This document shows, one piece after another, positions 50,692 through 60,000 of a stretch of 60,000 nucleotides of DNA. The DNA is taken from contig RPFO01000264.1 in assembly GCA_009746045.1 (NCBI GenBank), positions 622,001 to 682,000 of the forward strand. Direction: 5' to 3'. Under the pieces are notes generated by a model, which did no database searches, had not been told where the DNA came from, and worked only from the letters and a program-made list of their open reading frames with translations. The stretch's first letter is position 1. The number at the start of each line of letters is the position of its first letter. Position numbers and translations under genes: made by a program. The DNA comes from Mesostigma viride (taxonomy: Eukaryota; Streptophyta; Mesostigmatophyceae; Mesostigmatales; Mesostigmataceae).

Positions 50692-51744
50692 CTATTTTCC
50701 TACTTGTTGGGCCTTGCTGAGATTGTCCAAGAGGATTGCAGTTTGGAGAGCTGCCTTGGCAGCCGGGGTGGCTGACAGTGCAGCCTCCTCCCCCAACAGC
50801 ATGAGGTGGCTTGCCACCTTCCACCCCCCCCCTCCTTGCCCCTCCACCTGCAGCAAGGCCGCCACCACCCTCATTAGGTACTCCATGCCCACAAGCTCCC
50901 CGGCTGCTGAGCCCAGCTCCTTGAGAAGGGTGTCCATGGCCAATGCAATGTTCATGACAATTTTCCTGTTCTCCATGTTCCGCCAATTTCCAATGGCTTG
51001 ACCGTCATGACCCACGACCGGATCCCCGTCCCATTGTCGCTGGCGTCCTCCAACACCCCCGGCAGCCCCCGCTCCGAAATCCGATATCTCACGCTCTTGG
51101 CTCGGCTCGGCAGCGCCACCCCTTTGGAGGCCTTGAAGTGGCTTCCCGCCCCCTCCATTCCTCCCAGCGCTGCCTTCAAACCTTGAATGAATTTCTCGGC
51201 TGCGACCTCCCCCTCTCGTCCTCCTCGTCGTCCTGATTTTCGGTTTCCGAAGGTGCCCCAACGAATGTCGCCAACCTCGCCTTCGTTTCCTTTCGGACAG
51301 CCCCCCACCTGCCGAGTTTTTGGCCGTGTCTTTCCTCTTGGCCGTTTTACGTTGCGCAGGTGTGGTTGGTGGCAGCACCCCCTCCTCATCGTCCGCCGCG
51401 AGATCTGCCACGGCCAGCAGTTTTGCCACCAACGCTTCGTTGGAGTCACGTGCGTTCAACACGTCGGCAACGTCGACGTGATCGGCCAGCAACTGCACGA
51501 CAGACCTCAGCTGGCTCGAGCTCCACGAGCTGGCGTCCGTCACCCCGTCCTCGGTACCGAAGACCTGCTCGACTGCCCCCACAGCCTCTGTGGGGCTGAT
51601 GCACTTGGCGAGCAGAGTGGCGAGATGCTTTTTTTAGGCGCTGAAGGCGACTGGTGGGTGACTGGTGGCAGCAGCCCGTGACGTCGGCGTCCCGTCCTCC
51701 TCTCGCGCTGCCTGCCTTGCTGTAGCCTTGCGCCCCTTCGGAAT
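50692..51744 (-). pseudogene. gag-like ORF1 of copy B, start codon lost
   Basis: The protein is homologous to that at 24,580-25,633 but open over most of its length (50,692-51,582). The ATG used in copy C is ATT here (plus-strand AAT at 51,742-51,744). A T-run of different length near 51,630 shifts the head out of frame. The next Met (MGAVEQVFG, 51,582) removes about 55 residues. Confidence 0.7.
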
Positions 51745-52260
51745 TGCTGCTCAGGGCCCAAAAAGGCGCTGACAGTGTAGGTTCGTCAAACCAGAGGTTT
51801 GTTTCCCCTGGCTTGCTGTCGCCGCCCTTGTGAAAAGAAAAGAGGCCGACCTTAGCTTGGTGGGTTTGTTTTTGTCTTTTTTGCGCGTCACGCGGCCTTG
51901 GCCCGGACGGCATTTTTTCGCCGCGCAAATTTTGCGTCAGAACAAATGACGCAATTCGCGGCGTTCTAATTGCCGGCGGCTAACGTAAGGCTGCCGGGGC
52001 TATTAGGTCACATATTGCGTGAGAGAAAGAATCTAGATCTAATCGCTACGTCATTAACAAAGAAACCTGGACAGTGGCAGCATTATATCTCAACATAGCT
52101 CCTGCCACCTGGCCAGAAAAAACTGGCCAAATCTTTGGTCACTACCAATCCGGATGAGGCCACACCGGCCTCAAAAGGTATGTCACGTGAACCCTATAAC
52201 CTAGCTATAGCGGCTACCCTGCCATCTCACTATAAAGAAACTATGTTCAGAGAACCACGA

Positions 52261-52775
52261 TTTTATTAAGGAGACAAGATAGGGATAGTTTTATCAAGGA
52301 GACAAAATAAGGACAGTTTTATCAAGGAGACAAGATGAGGATAGTTTTATCAAGGAGACAAGATGAGGATAGTTTTATCAAGGAGACAAGATAAGGATAG
52401 TTTTATCAAGGAGACAAGATGAGGATAGTTTTATCAAGGAGACAAGATGAGGATAGTTTTATCAAGGAGACAAGATGAGGATAGTTTTATCAAGGAGACA
52501 AGATGAGGATAGTTTTATCAAGGAGACAAGATGAGGATAGTTTTATCAAGGAGACAAGATGAGGATAGTTTTATCAAGGAGACAAGATGAGGATAGTTTT
52601 ATCAAGGAGACAAGATGAGGATAGTTTTATCAAGGAGACAAGATGAGGATAGTTTTTTCAAGGAGACAAGATAAGGATAGTTTTATCAAGGAGACAAGGT
52701 AAGGATAGTTTTATCAAGGAAACAAGATAAGGATAGTTTTATCAAGGAGACAAGATGAGGATAGTTTTATAATCA
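52261..52775. repeat. 28-bp minisatellite, block 3 (~18 copies)
   Basis: It continues the array after the copy B insertion. The first units are diverged (TTATTAAGG, GACAAAATAAGGACAG), the middle is homogeneous, and the end degrades at 52,740-52,775. Confidence 0.95.
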
Positions 52776-52904
52776 TTTTATAGTAACAAAGTTCTTAATC
52801 ACGTGCATAGCCTGCTTCATGAACACCTAGCTGCACATCTGTTCAACAATGTCCGTCTCTGCGGTGGGTATGTTGGCTGGCAAGCGATGCAGCAGGGCGA
52901 TGAG

Positions 52905-53281
52905 GGGTGGGAGGGGAGGGGAGGGGAGGGGAGGGGAGGGGAGGGAGGGGAGGGAGGGGAGGGGAGGGGAGGGGAGGGGAGGGGGGAGGGGAGGGAGGGG
53001 AGGGGAGGGGAGGGGAGGGGAGGGAGGGGAGGGGAGGGAGGGGAGGGGAGGGAGGGGAGGGGAGGGAGGGAGGGGAGGGGAGGGAGGGGAGGGGAGGGAG
53101 GGGAGAGGGAGGGGAGGGGAGGAGGAGGGAGGGGGGAGGGGAGGGAGGGGAGGGGAGGGGAGGGGAGGGGGGGAGGGGAGGGGAGGGGAGGGGAGGGAGG
53201 GGAGGGGAGGGGAGGGGAGGGGAGGGGAGGGGAGGGAGGGGAGGGAGGGGAGGGGAGGGGAGGGGAGGGGGGGGGGAGGGG
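52905..53281. repeat. Polypurine (GGGGA)n/(GGGA)n block
   Basis: About 375 bases contain only G and A on the plus strand, as irregular GGGGA/GGGA units, and G-runs recur throughout. Mirror-symmetric stretches could form triplex or G-quadruplex DNA. Gly/Glu/Arg ORFs in all three frames are artefacts. Confidence 0.95.
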
Positions 53282-54740
53282 TGGTCTGGGGTGGGACGTT
53301 ACCAGTGGGCCATGAGAATCAAAGTTTTGCCCTGTTCCATCCAGCTGGTTTGTTGAAGCCCCTTGTCCCTAGGTCAACCGGGGTGCGGCTATCTTTAGAT
53401 TTTTATTTATCCTATGCCAAACCTACCTGCCAGCCGCCATGAAGCCTGGAGCTTTTGCTTGATGTTTTCTCATGGCTGCTTGGCCCTGCATCGTATTTAG
53501 CACGATTGGACTATGATTTTATACTTTGACTTGCTGAACAATGCGATGAGTGCAAACCATGGTTGTAATACGTGTCCCCTTTCCACAGCCCCGCAGCTGG
53601 TGCCCATACCATGTCGATGACTGCAAGTTTGCCCATGAAGTCCCAAGCCCAGTCCTCCGATCATGGTTCTCCGAAATTACGGCTTTTGCGACAGGATGTC
53701 TGCGCGGTTGGGCGCTACTGGCTGGCTATGGCTTGTCCATGGCCCAAGCGCTACGCTCCTATTCTCGTCTTGTGCATGGCCAAAGTGTAACGCTCGTGTA
53801 ACGCTCCTGTTCTCGTTGTTGGCCGACAGTTGGTGGCCAAGAGCATCTGTTTTCTACAAATGAGGCATGTCACTACCTTTCTTTACGTGAATGACCGGCA
53901 ATTTAGCCCAACTATCAAGACAACCTGGCACCCCACCAGTTATACCGGCCCAGATTGTGCTCCGGATAAAAACGCAGGACGGCCGAGGCGGCTTGGGCTG
54001 AGGTCTTGTGTGACAATAAGTCCCCAGTTCTTGGGGAATGGGGGTTCTGAGGGTTGAAGCAGTAATTGCAGCTTCAAATAATCTGCCTGCCAAGGTGGCC
54101 AGAGGTCGGGTAGTACAATGCTAATCGCATAGTACTCCATGGCATGCCTCTGCGCATGACACGCAAGTACTTACTTACTTACTGCAGCCGCCGAGCGGCT
54201 CGCCACCAAGGCAGGCCCTCCCGGGGTCCCTTCACGTGGGGCGGGAAGGATGAATAGAGCGTACAACAGTCTATCTATTGGTACAATTTTGGTGCGATGC
54301 AATCATGGTCGAGCTGCCTATCTAATTTCAGTAGTGAGGGTTGCAGACACCATGGCCCAAATTGCTTTATCGATGAGATCCACTATGGTCCATCGAGTCC
54401 AGTGTTTTCTGCAGCGCCACCCACATCGGTTCGGTGCTTTCCCTTTGAGCAAGCTCTATCAACAGGTCGTGTCCCGGGTGTACAGTGTAGTCTCTATGGG
54501 CACCTGAACTTCACTGGTGCCTGCTCTCCCTTGGCGATTCTCCACATCATGTGGAGTCTCCAGGTGGGGTCTTTTCCGGCAGTGCTGTCTGTGCCGCGGG
54601 CTGTTGGCTTTTGCCGACCGTTGCACCGTGCTGCGATATCTTGTAGATGTCTTTGCACTGTGTGCAGATTTTAATTCTTGGACGTTTGGAAGCATGGCCT
54701 GGCTGATGTAAGGACTGACATGACCTAATAATTAAAAGTC
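53282..54740. other. Unassigned spacer
   Basis: No ORF here has a recognisable motif. Possible further exons of the NPL gene were sought (a CTTTCCACAG acceptor-like site at about 53,580), but no continuation with a domain was found. Confidence 0.5.
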
Positions 54741-55315
54741 ATAGGTGAGCTGCGTTCATGTTATCTATGACTAACCTGCGGAGCGGAGAATGCAACGCCG
54801 TATAGCACAAAGAGAAAAAAAAGAAATCAGAAATCTTTTATGTGTGCTGGCACCTGTACCCCAGCCACCCACCTGTACCCCAGCCACCTACGTAGGGGTT
54901 GGCTGGACAGATGGTTGCTTTAAAAGGTGGGCTTCCATTCTAGGGAAGCAGGTTGTTTCTTTTGCCTGAGAACCTCATATGACCACATGCACAAAAAACA
55001 TAACGCAAGGCAACGCATCGGGTTGGTTGCATTAGACTCGTCTTTTGAAGACGAACACGCTGATATAATTTTCTACAGCTATCGCTCAATATTTCCGAAG
55101 ATACTGCCACCGCCCTGCCCAGCAAATATCGCTGTTGCAATATACGAGAATGCTCATAACTTTTGACTCCGGCCATGAAATTTCATCGGGTTGGTTGCAT
55201 TAGACTCGTCTTTTGAAGACGAACACGCTGATATAATTTTCTACAGCTATCGCTCAATATTTCCGAAGATACCGGCACCGCCCTGCCCAGCAAATATCGC
55301 TGTTTTTTCAGCCCG
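54741..55315 (+). mobile_element. Third family-A-like 5' terminus with a duplicated segment
   Basis: Starts GGTGAGCTGCGTTCATGTTATCTATGAC and follows the family-A 5' arm to about 54,990. It has an 11-bp inserted repeat of CACCTGTACCCCAGCC and a changed TATA box. A ~125-bp segment (from GGGTTGGTTGCATTAGACTC) then occurs twice, at about 55,019-55,143 and 55,186-55,305. Confidence 0.75.
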
Positions 55316-55317
55316 AT

Positions 55318-56083
55318 ATGGCGGAATACGACTCATCCCAGCAATCACAAGCGTCCGCGGCCCTGCACCAACTCGCTGATGAAGCCATGGCGTCATTGGA
55401 AACACCCTTGCACGCTATGCCGGACGCCACTGTCAGAATCCAGCCGCTCCACTCCACCGCTCCGCCGAACAGCGACCCTGCCATGGATACCCGCGAGGAG
55501 GCCTTTTCTGCCGAGGAAGCTACCGCATTTTTACCTGGCAAATGGCCAGGCCTTAACGCCATCATGCGCCTGTCCCGAGCTGCCGCCCTCACCATCCTGC
55601 ACCTGGCTGCCGAGAAAAAGTGCGAGATCCGGGACTGCAACCAACAGGTTACCCACCTGTCGGACTTTCTCCACGACGACCCCGACGACACTGACCTCTG
55701 CCTCGCAGTCTGGTGGACGTGCTCCCGTCTTTCCGACAGCGCCCTTGAGGGCTTTGTCATGGCCTCTCTGCATGGACCTGGGAGCCGACCCCACTGTTGC
55801 GGCCGCCATCAACATCACCGCCAAGCAAGTCGCCAATACCTGCTTCGATCGCCTCCCTCCCCTCCTCAACGCTGCCCTCAACCCTGTCCACAACCACCTC
55901 GCCACCCACCACGCCCATTCCTCACACGCCGACACCTCCATCCACTCCGCCATCACCCACATTGCAGCAGGGCTGCAGCAGCAGCAGCAGCTCCTCCACC
56001 AGCTCCAGCAACAACTTGCCGCCTCCATAACTCCTGCCAAGACCACCTATGCCGCCACGCTTCAGAACCCTGTCTACCTCTAA
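55318..56083 (+). pseudogene. gag-like ORF, helical with Gln-rich coiled coil
   Basis: The ATG at 55,318 opens MAEYDSSQQSQASAALHQ. An acidic helical domain (CEIRDCNQQVTHLSDFLHDD) follows. Near 55,770 the frame changes to one reading MDLGADPTVAAAINITAKQV, a His-rich linker, and a coiled-coil-like Gln/Leu segment (LQQQQQLLHQLQQQLAASI). The stop codon lies in sequence belonging to the inserted Copia fragment (NPVYL*). Its place behind a family-A-like terminus suggests ORF1 of another DIRS-like family. There is no direct homology to the family-A ORF1 that I can see. Confidence 0.5.
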
Positions 56084-57116
56084 GGCAGTGTCCAGCCCCA
56101 GATTGCCATGCCACCTGAGCTTGGCTACCTTGGGCTGCTTCTTGGCTCTTTGCAGAGCCCCAATCAATCCAGCCAAACTTGTCCCCCTGGGCTTGGTTGA
56201 GGCCTTGGGCTTGACAGTTGACCCCGCAGCTGTTGACCTTGCAGCCTGTTCAACAAGTACCTCTGCAACCTGGCCAGGGCTGACAGATTCCCTTGCAACA
56301 GACGTGGTCGTTGCGTCAGTGATGTCACCTGGGACCTGAAAATCCTGCAGATCCTGTGAGCCTTGTACCTGACTGCCCTCATTCATCAGGTTAGGCTTGA
56401 CATATGACCAACTCAGCCGGTGCACATGCTTTGGTTCGTCCTCCATGCTGACCAAGCATGCGTGGCTAGCTTCATCAACCTGGGTAACCACCCCAGGACT
56501 CCAGCTACCACGTTTGCCATACAGGCTCGGTTCCTTCCAAGCTAATACCTTCTGACCCACTGTTGGCTCCAGCATCTTCCAACCTCGGTCCTTCTCCCTC
56601 AGCTTGGCAAAGGTGACATGTGCAGCATGTTTCCAGCCCTCCAGCACATGTGGAGGGCACAGGCCATGATATAGACCCATTGGGCTGACAGCAACTCCAT
56701 CATAATAGAAATTGACCCTGCTGTTCAGCTGCTGCTCCACGTTTCTCAGCCATGCACTCCTGACAAGTGCAGGTGCAGACAAGGGTACCCAGTCTTCAGA
56801 GATGATCAACTTCTTGACCTCCTGGATCGCCCTTTCTATAGCACCCTGCTGCCCATGAGCCTCCCTAGGTGTAACCAGCAACTCAGGAAGGGTAGGATCA
56901 CCCTTGAGATGCTGAAACTGCATGTCCACCTGGATCCTTGTGGTAGGAAACTTGGCTCTCACATTCTGCAGGGCAGCCAGCAAATACCTGTTCTTCATAG
57001 AAGGTAGATGCTCTAGCACCTTGTACTTTGTGTACCTGTTAACGCACACCAACAGTTGCATGCCCCTGATGTGTTGGATATCACATTGCAGATCACCAAT
57101 GCTCTGAGGTAGAGCT
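56072..57116 (-). pseudogene. Fragment of Copia-type pol (integrase to protease start)
   Basis: The DNA is nearly identical to 4,234-5,279 of the intact element, covering the integrase core to the codon for the protease-like Asp (GAC). No LTR, gag or RT is attached. The left joint falls on GTCTAC shared with the gag-like ORF. The right joint is at AGAGCT, followed by unrelated CCCCAGCGCC. Two substitutions change residues (D to N in CVNRYTKYK, and others in the linker). Confidence 0.85.
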
Positions 57117-57143
57117 CCCCAGCGCCATGGGGGAACACCCTAG

Positions 57144-57922
57144 TGTAACAAGCAAAAATGACTTTGTTGTTACATCCTTTGTTTTGTGAATGTTTGGCTT
57201 TTATTTGAGGACTTTTGGATCAGTATTGAGAAAGTTATGAGGTTTCTAAGACGACGGTACTTGGAGCTGATACTTTGTCAACCAACTGATAGGAACCCTC
57301 ATTGGTCGTGGCCTGATCCACGTAGGGTTGTAGTTTGTTGGCTGATACTACTGATAGGAGCCCTCATTGGTCGTGGCCTGATCCACGTGGGGTTGTAGTT
57401 TGTTAGTTGGTACTATTGAGTCTTAAATGCTCCTTTGGGACTTCAGTGCTTACGACAGATTTAGGATCTCATGGAAAGATTCTGCCAGGCTGTGTGTGGT
57501 GTTGTTCTGTTCTGTGTGACTAGGATGGATACGAAGATCTTGTATAGAATCCCATGGTTCTGATTGGTTCTCTTCAGGCTAAGGTTGGAGCAAGTTCGAC
57601 AAGCACGTCGATATCAAGGACGTGGGGTCGCCATTGTTGCTACGTTGGTTTCGATTCACCATGGTATAATAAAGCTTGGCTTTGTTGTCCAATCCATAAG
57701 AGCCCCTTGGCTATAGACGTCCTTCAGTTCCACAGAGGTCGTCTACACACGAGCTTGTCTTTGTGTCTACAAGGGGTGTGATTCCCTAAATCACGTGCTG
57801 TGGAATTTCCATCTCAACGTTGCTCGGATACTTGAAGTTCTGCGACTCAGGAAAGCAACCCAGGTAAAAGATCTTTCATATTGGACTGTGGATGATGCTG
57901 ATGATCATTTTTAGTCGTTACA
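57144..57922 (+). repeat. Probable LTR with TGTAAC...GTTACA ends
   Basis: The 779-bp segment starts TGTAACAAGC and ends GTCGTTACA, which are inverted termini typical of LTRs. TGGTATCGGGGATC follows one base later and resembles an initiator-Met tRNA primer-binding site. It contains a 64-bp tandem duplication (GATAGGAGCCCTCATTGGTC) at about 57,289-57,416. No second copy lies in the window, so this is either a solo LTR or a 5' LTR whose partner is beyond 60,000. Confidence 0.6.
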
Positions 57923-57923
57923 T

Positions 57924-57937
57924 TGGTATCGGGGATC
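57924..57937 (+). promoter_or_regulatory. Primer-binding-site-like sequence
   Basis: TGGTATCGGGGATC sits directly after the LTR-like end. Plant and algal LTR elements often use TGGTATCAGAGC, complementary to initiator Met tRNA. Confidence 0.5.
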
Positions 57938-58149
57938 TCTACTTTGGTGTTTCTCTTGAAGTCGCAACCTTCCGGGTAGTACAACGTTGATCAGATGTCT
58001 GTCATCCGAGAAGATTCATAGAGTTGCGGAAAACTTACGGTGTTACAGACTGAGACACATCCTGATGTGACTGTCTTGCTCTGTAACACTAGAAGTCAGC
58101 CGTAACCGTTGTCTCTACTAGGCAGACGATCGCGACTCCATGTGGAAGT

Positions 58150-58383
58150 ATGAGTAGTTCGAAGACACAATCACCTTTACCCCCTACTAATCAAGGTTTG
58201 GGAGATCCGTCATCATCTCTGGAACCCATTGCTAGGGAAGGTGCTGAGACAACTACTCATACTCCACGGCGTCAACTTAATTTCAATCGTACTTCTATGA
58301 CTGAAGTGAGGCGGGTTACACAATCACCTTCATCCCTACGGAACCAGGTGTGGGCGACCTTCTTCTCCTTCACCTCTCCCTAG
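58150..58383 (+). CDS. Short ORF after the primer site, possible gag start
   Basis: 77 codons, MSSSKTQSPLPPTNQGLGD..., rich in Ser/Thr/Pro with no fold visible. Its position about 230 bp after the primer-binding-like site is where gag would start. The frame ends early. This is weak support. Confidence 0.3.
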   Translation: MSSSKTQSPLPPTNQGLGDPSSSLEPIAREGAETTTHTPRRQLNFNRTSMTEVRRVTQSPSSLRNQVWATFFSFTSP

Positions 58384-59184
58384 AAAAGGGTGTTGCATAA
58401 GCCATTATTAACGCACCACTAAGTCACCGTCCCTTTCTTTAAATTCGTGCAATATTTCATTGACAAGCGTCCTTACTTACGGGCTTTCGGCTGGCTGGCC
58501 GCATCGTGCTGAAGTCCGACCACCGCCCTGTCTGTCGTGGCTGCTGACGCCGCAGTCTCTGCCTAGCTCCAAACATCTTTATATATCGGCATTACGCAAG
58601 TGTTGCTACGTTTCGAGCAGGGCAATGCGGAGTGTTGGGCCAGTAGCTCAGCAGGTCCGGCTCCAGAATCCTGCTAGGAGCTGTCTTTTTTCCCTGCAGG
58701 CTCTGTTTTCGGCCAGGCTGACATGGCGCTACGGGTTATGGCTGAGCCGACGCACTGTTGCTGCCGACGGCACCTATCACCCGGTTTCCGGGTTGCGGCT
58801 GCACGCACGACCACCACCGCGACCGCCTGACGACGTCGCCGTCTAAGGTTGTTTTTTTTTCCCGGTGCTGCTTTTCTTTGACGACATTTTTACGGTGTGG
58901 CTCAGGTTACACCTCGTGTCTTTTGAGGGTGGCTCCGGATGAGCGGACAGTAGGGATTCATGGCTGCCCTTTTTACGCAAGGTTCCTTTTGCACTCACTT
59001 GACAATCTTTCAGGATCCTTTTCTTCGGTGCATGGGCAGCCTACCCTTGCTGTTTAAGGACTGTGGCACGTCCTTAATTCACGCGTCGCCAAACATTTGT
59101 TTCAGTTGTGGGGGAAACATGTCTATGGCGGGCATGGTGCATGGAGGCTACGTTGGAGAGTACCCTGGTAGTGGACTAGTGCTG
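58384..59184. other. Decayed retroelement interior, unassigned
   Basis: No continuous frame. ORFs at 58,460-58,846 and 58,758-59,057 are Arg/Pro-rich and show no motif. Confidence 0.4.
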
Positions 59185-59320
59185 TTGGTGGCAACTGCAA
59201 GCACTCATGGTGACGAGTGCCAGCACTCCTGGTGACGACTACCAGCACTCATGGTGGGGCCTGAGAGCACTCGTGGTGGCGACTGCAAGCACTGCATGGT
59301 GGCCGCTGGCGACTCTGGTG
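59185..59320. repeat. Degenerate short tandem repeat
   Basis: Four to five imperfect units of GCACTCATGGTGACGA-type, spaced about 24-30 bp. Confidence 0.6.
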
Positions 59321-59419
59321 ACTTGGGGACGCCCAAGTGACGAGTATCTGTAATGCTGGTGCCTGCTCCTGACGCAGTGCTGGGTCCTGCCTGCTGGTGG
59401 ACATCAAGCCAGCCTTGTG

Positions 59420-59496
59420 CAGTTTGCGTGGACTGACGGGTGTCAGCAGGCCTTGGACTTGCTGCAGCAGAAGCTCACGCCAGCCCCTGTGTTAGG
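59420..59496 (+). pseudogene. Ty3/Gypsy RT-RNase H junction remnant
   Basis: In one frame the sequence reads QFAWTDGCQQALDLLQQKL followed by TPAPVL. This is the highly characteristic segment between RT thumb and RNase H of Ty3/Gypsy elements (consensus FxWTxxCQxAFxxLKxxL-xxPVL). The frame is lost soon after. The rest to 60,000 has no readable motif. Confidence 0.65.
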
Positions 59497-60000
59497 ATTG
59501 AGCATTCTTGGAATCCACCCAGCCTGCTATGACCTGTTGGTGATCTGAGGGAGGTCCCCAGTTGGGATGGATTGGGGATTTATTATGGCTCGGTTACCTG
59601 CCACTCTGTTGTGGTGATACAGCATCTGTCCCTGACTACCTCTTCCCTTGAGAAGGGCTGGAATCTTTGGGTGTGCTGTGGTGACTAGCTTTGATGAGCC
59701 TTGGACCCTGGCAGCCCAGTTAGTTATGGGGGTTGGCTGTATAGAGGGTTAGCCTTGCTACATGACACTCTGCTTCCTGCCCTGATCAAGCAGTGAGAGT
59801 TGTCAGTATTTCGTGGCATGGATCCCTGTGGATGACCCGTTATCCCTGGGAATGTCAGGCTTGTCTTTCACCCGTGGACTCTAGCTGAGGGAGGGTGGTG
59901 TCCCAGAACATGGAGTGGCCTCGCCTTGTTTGGCTTAGGTGCCTTGATCCTGTTTACTCCTTCTTGGATTCATGTGGACTCATTGAATCCGACGGGGATC

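Larger units (their letters stand above)
47410..52260 (-). mobile_element. DIRS-like tyrosine-recombinase retroelement, copy B
   Basis: A 4.85-kb minus-strand element is the sister of the copy in UXS intron 5. It interrupts the minisatellite: block 2 ends at TATTATCAA and block 3 resumes at TTTTATTAAGG. Compared with copy C, it lacks about 50 bp near 47,595 and a short piece near 52,235. Confidence 0.85.

Noticed and set aside
52803-53442. Gly/Glu/Arg-rich ORFs over the purine tract
   Set aside because: Three overlapping frames are all open solely because the tract lacks T and C. No coding signal flanks it.
53580-53860. Further exons of the NPL gene after the satellite
   Set aside because: A CTTTCCACAG acceptor-like site is present, but the reading frames lead to no zinc finger, FKBP or acidic/basic nuclear tail, and there is no matching donor evidence.

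Overview
This is a nuclear fragment from a eukaryote with a repeat-rich genome. Two spliced protein genes are visible. Both use GT-AG introns, and the introns are packed with satellites and retrotransposons. No bacterial operons, CRISPR arrays or complete RNA genes were seen. The mix of tyrosine-recombinase (DIRS/PAT-like) retroelements, a Copia-type element, a LINE with a restriction-like endonuclease, and a plant-style UDP-glucuronate decarboxylase fits a green alga or a related photosynthetic protist best. That placement is inference, because no marker here fixes the species.

Layout. (1) 1-16.7 kb is a nested pile of mobile elements. Two copies of a non-autonomous repeat (here 'family F') lie head to head around a (TGGA)n array. 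A nearly intact LTR retrotransposon (688-8544, minus strand) sits inside that array. Three LINE-derived insertions occupy one (TA)n site at the F terminus (8.85-12.76 kb). A head-to-tail internally deleted F copy and a 1 kb tetranucleotide array follow. (2) 18.1-34.3 kb holds a complete eight-exon UXS gene on the minus strand, coding 360 aa. Its intron 5 contains a whole DIRS-like element, and introns 1 and 4 contain minisatellites. (3) A 1.1 kb divergent intergenic region separates UXS from a plus-strand gene (35.4-39.0 kb). That gene is assembled from tiny exons that encode a nucleoplasmin-like domain. (4) From 39.0 kb a 28-bp minisatellite runs to 52.8 kb, but it is split into three blocks by DIRS-like insertions: one plus-strand element with a deletion derivative (41.77-47.08 kb) and one minus-strand element (47.41-52.26 kb). 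(5) 52.9-60 kb has a polypurine block, a chimeric gag-like/Copia-fragment insertion, a solo-looking LTR with a primer-binding-like site, and Ty3/Gypsy remnants.

How it fits together. The two host genes are intact at the level of splicing and motifs. Everything else is mobile or satellite DNA, much of it recent: the two LTRs of the Copia-type element differ at only four positions that I found. Most element ORFs are broken by frameshifts, often at homopolymers, so both decay and sequencing error are possible.

The most interesting signals are: a Copia-type pol whose aspartic-protease-like segment lies after integrase; 2A-like NPGP motifs at the RNase H/recombinase junction in two DIRS families; introns whose repeats appear to be copied from their own splice sites; and an integration hot spot at an element terminus next to a small hairpin.
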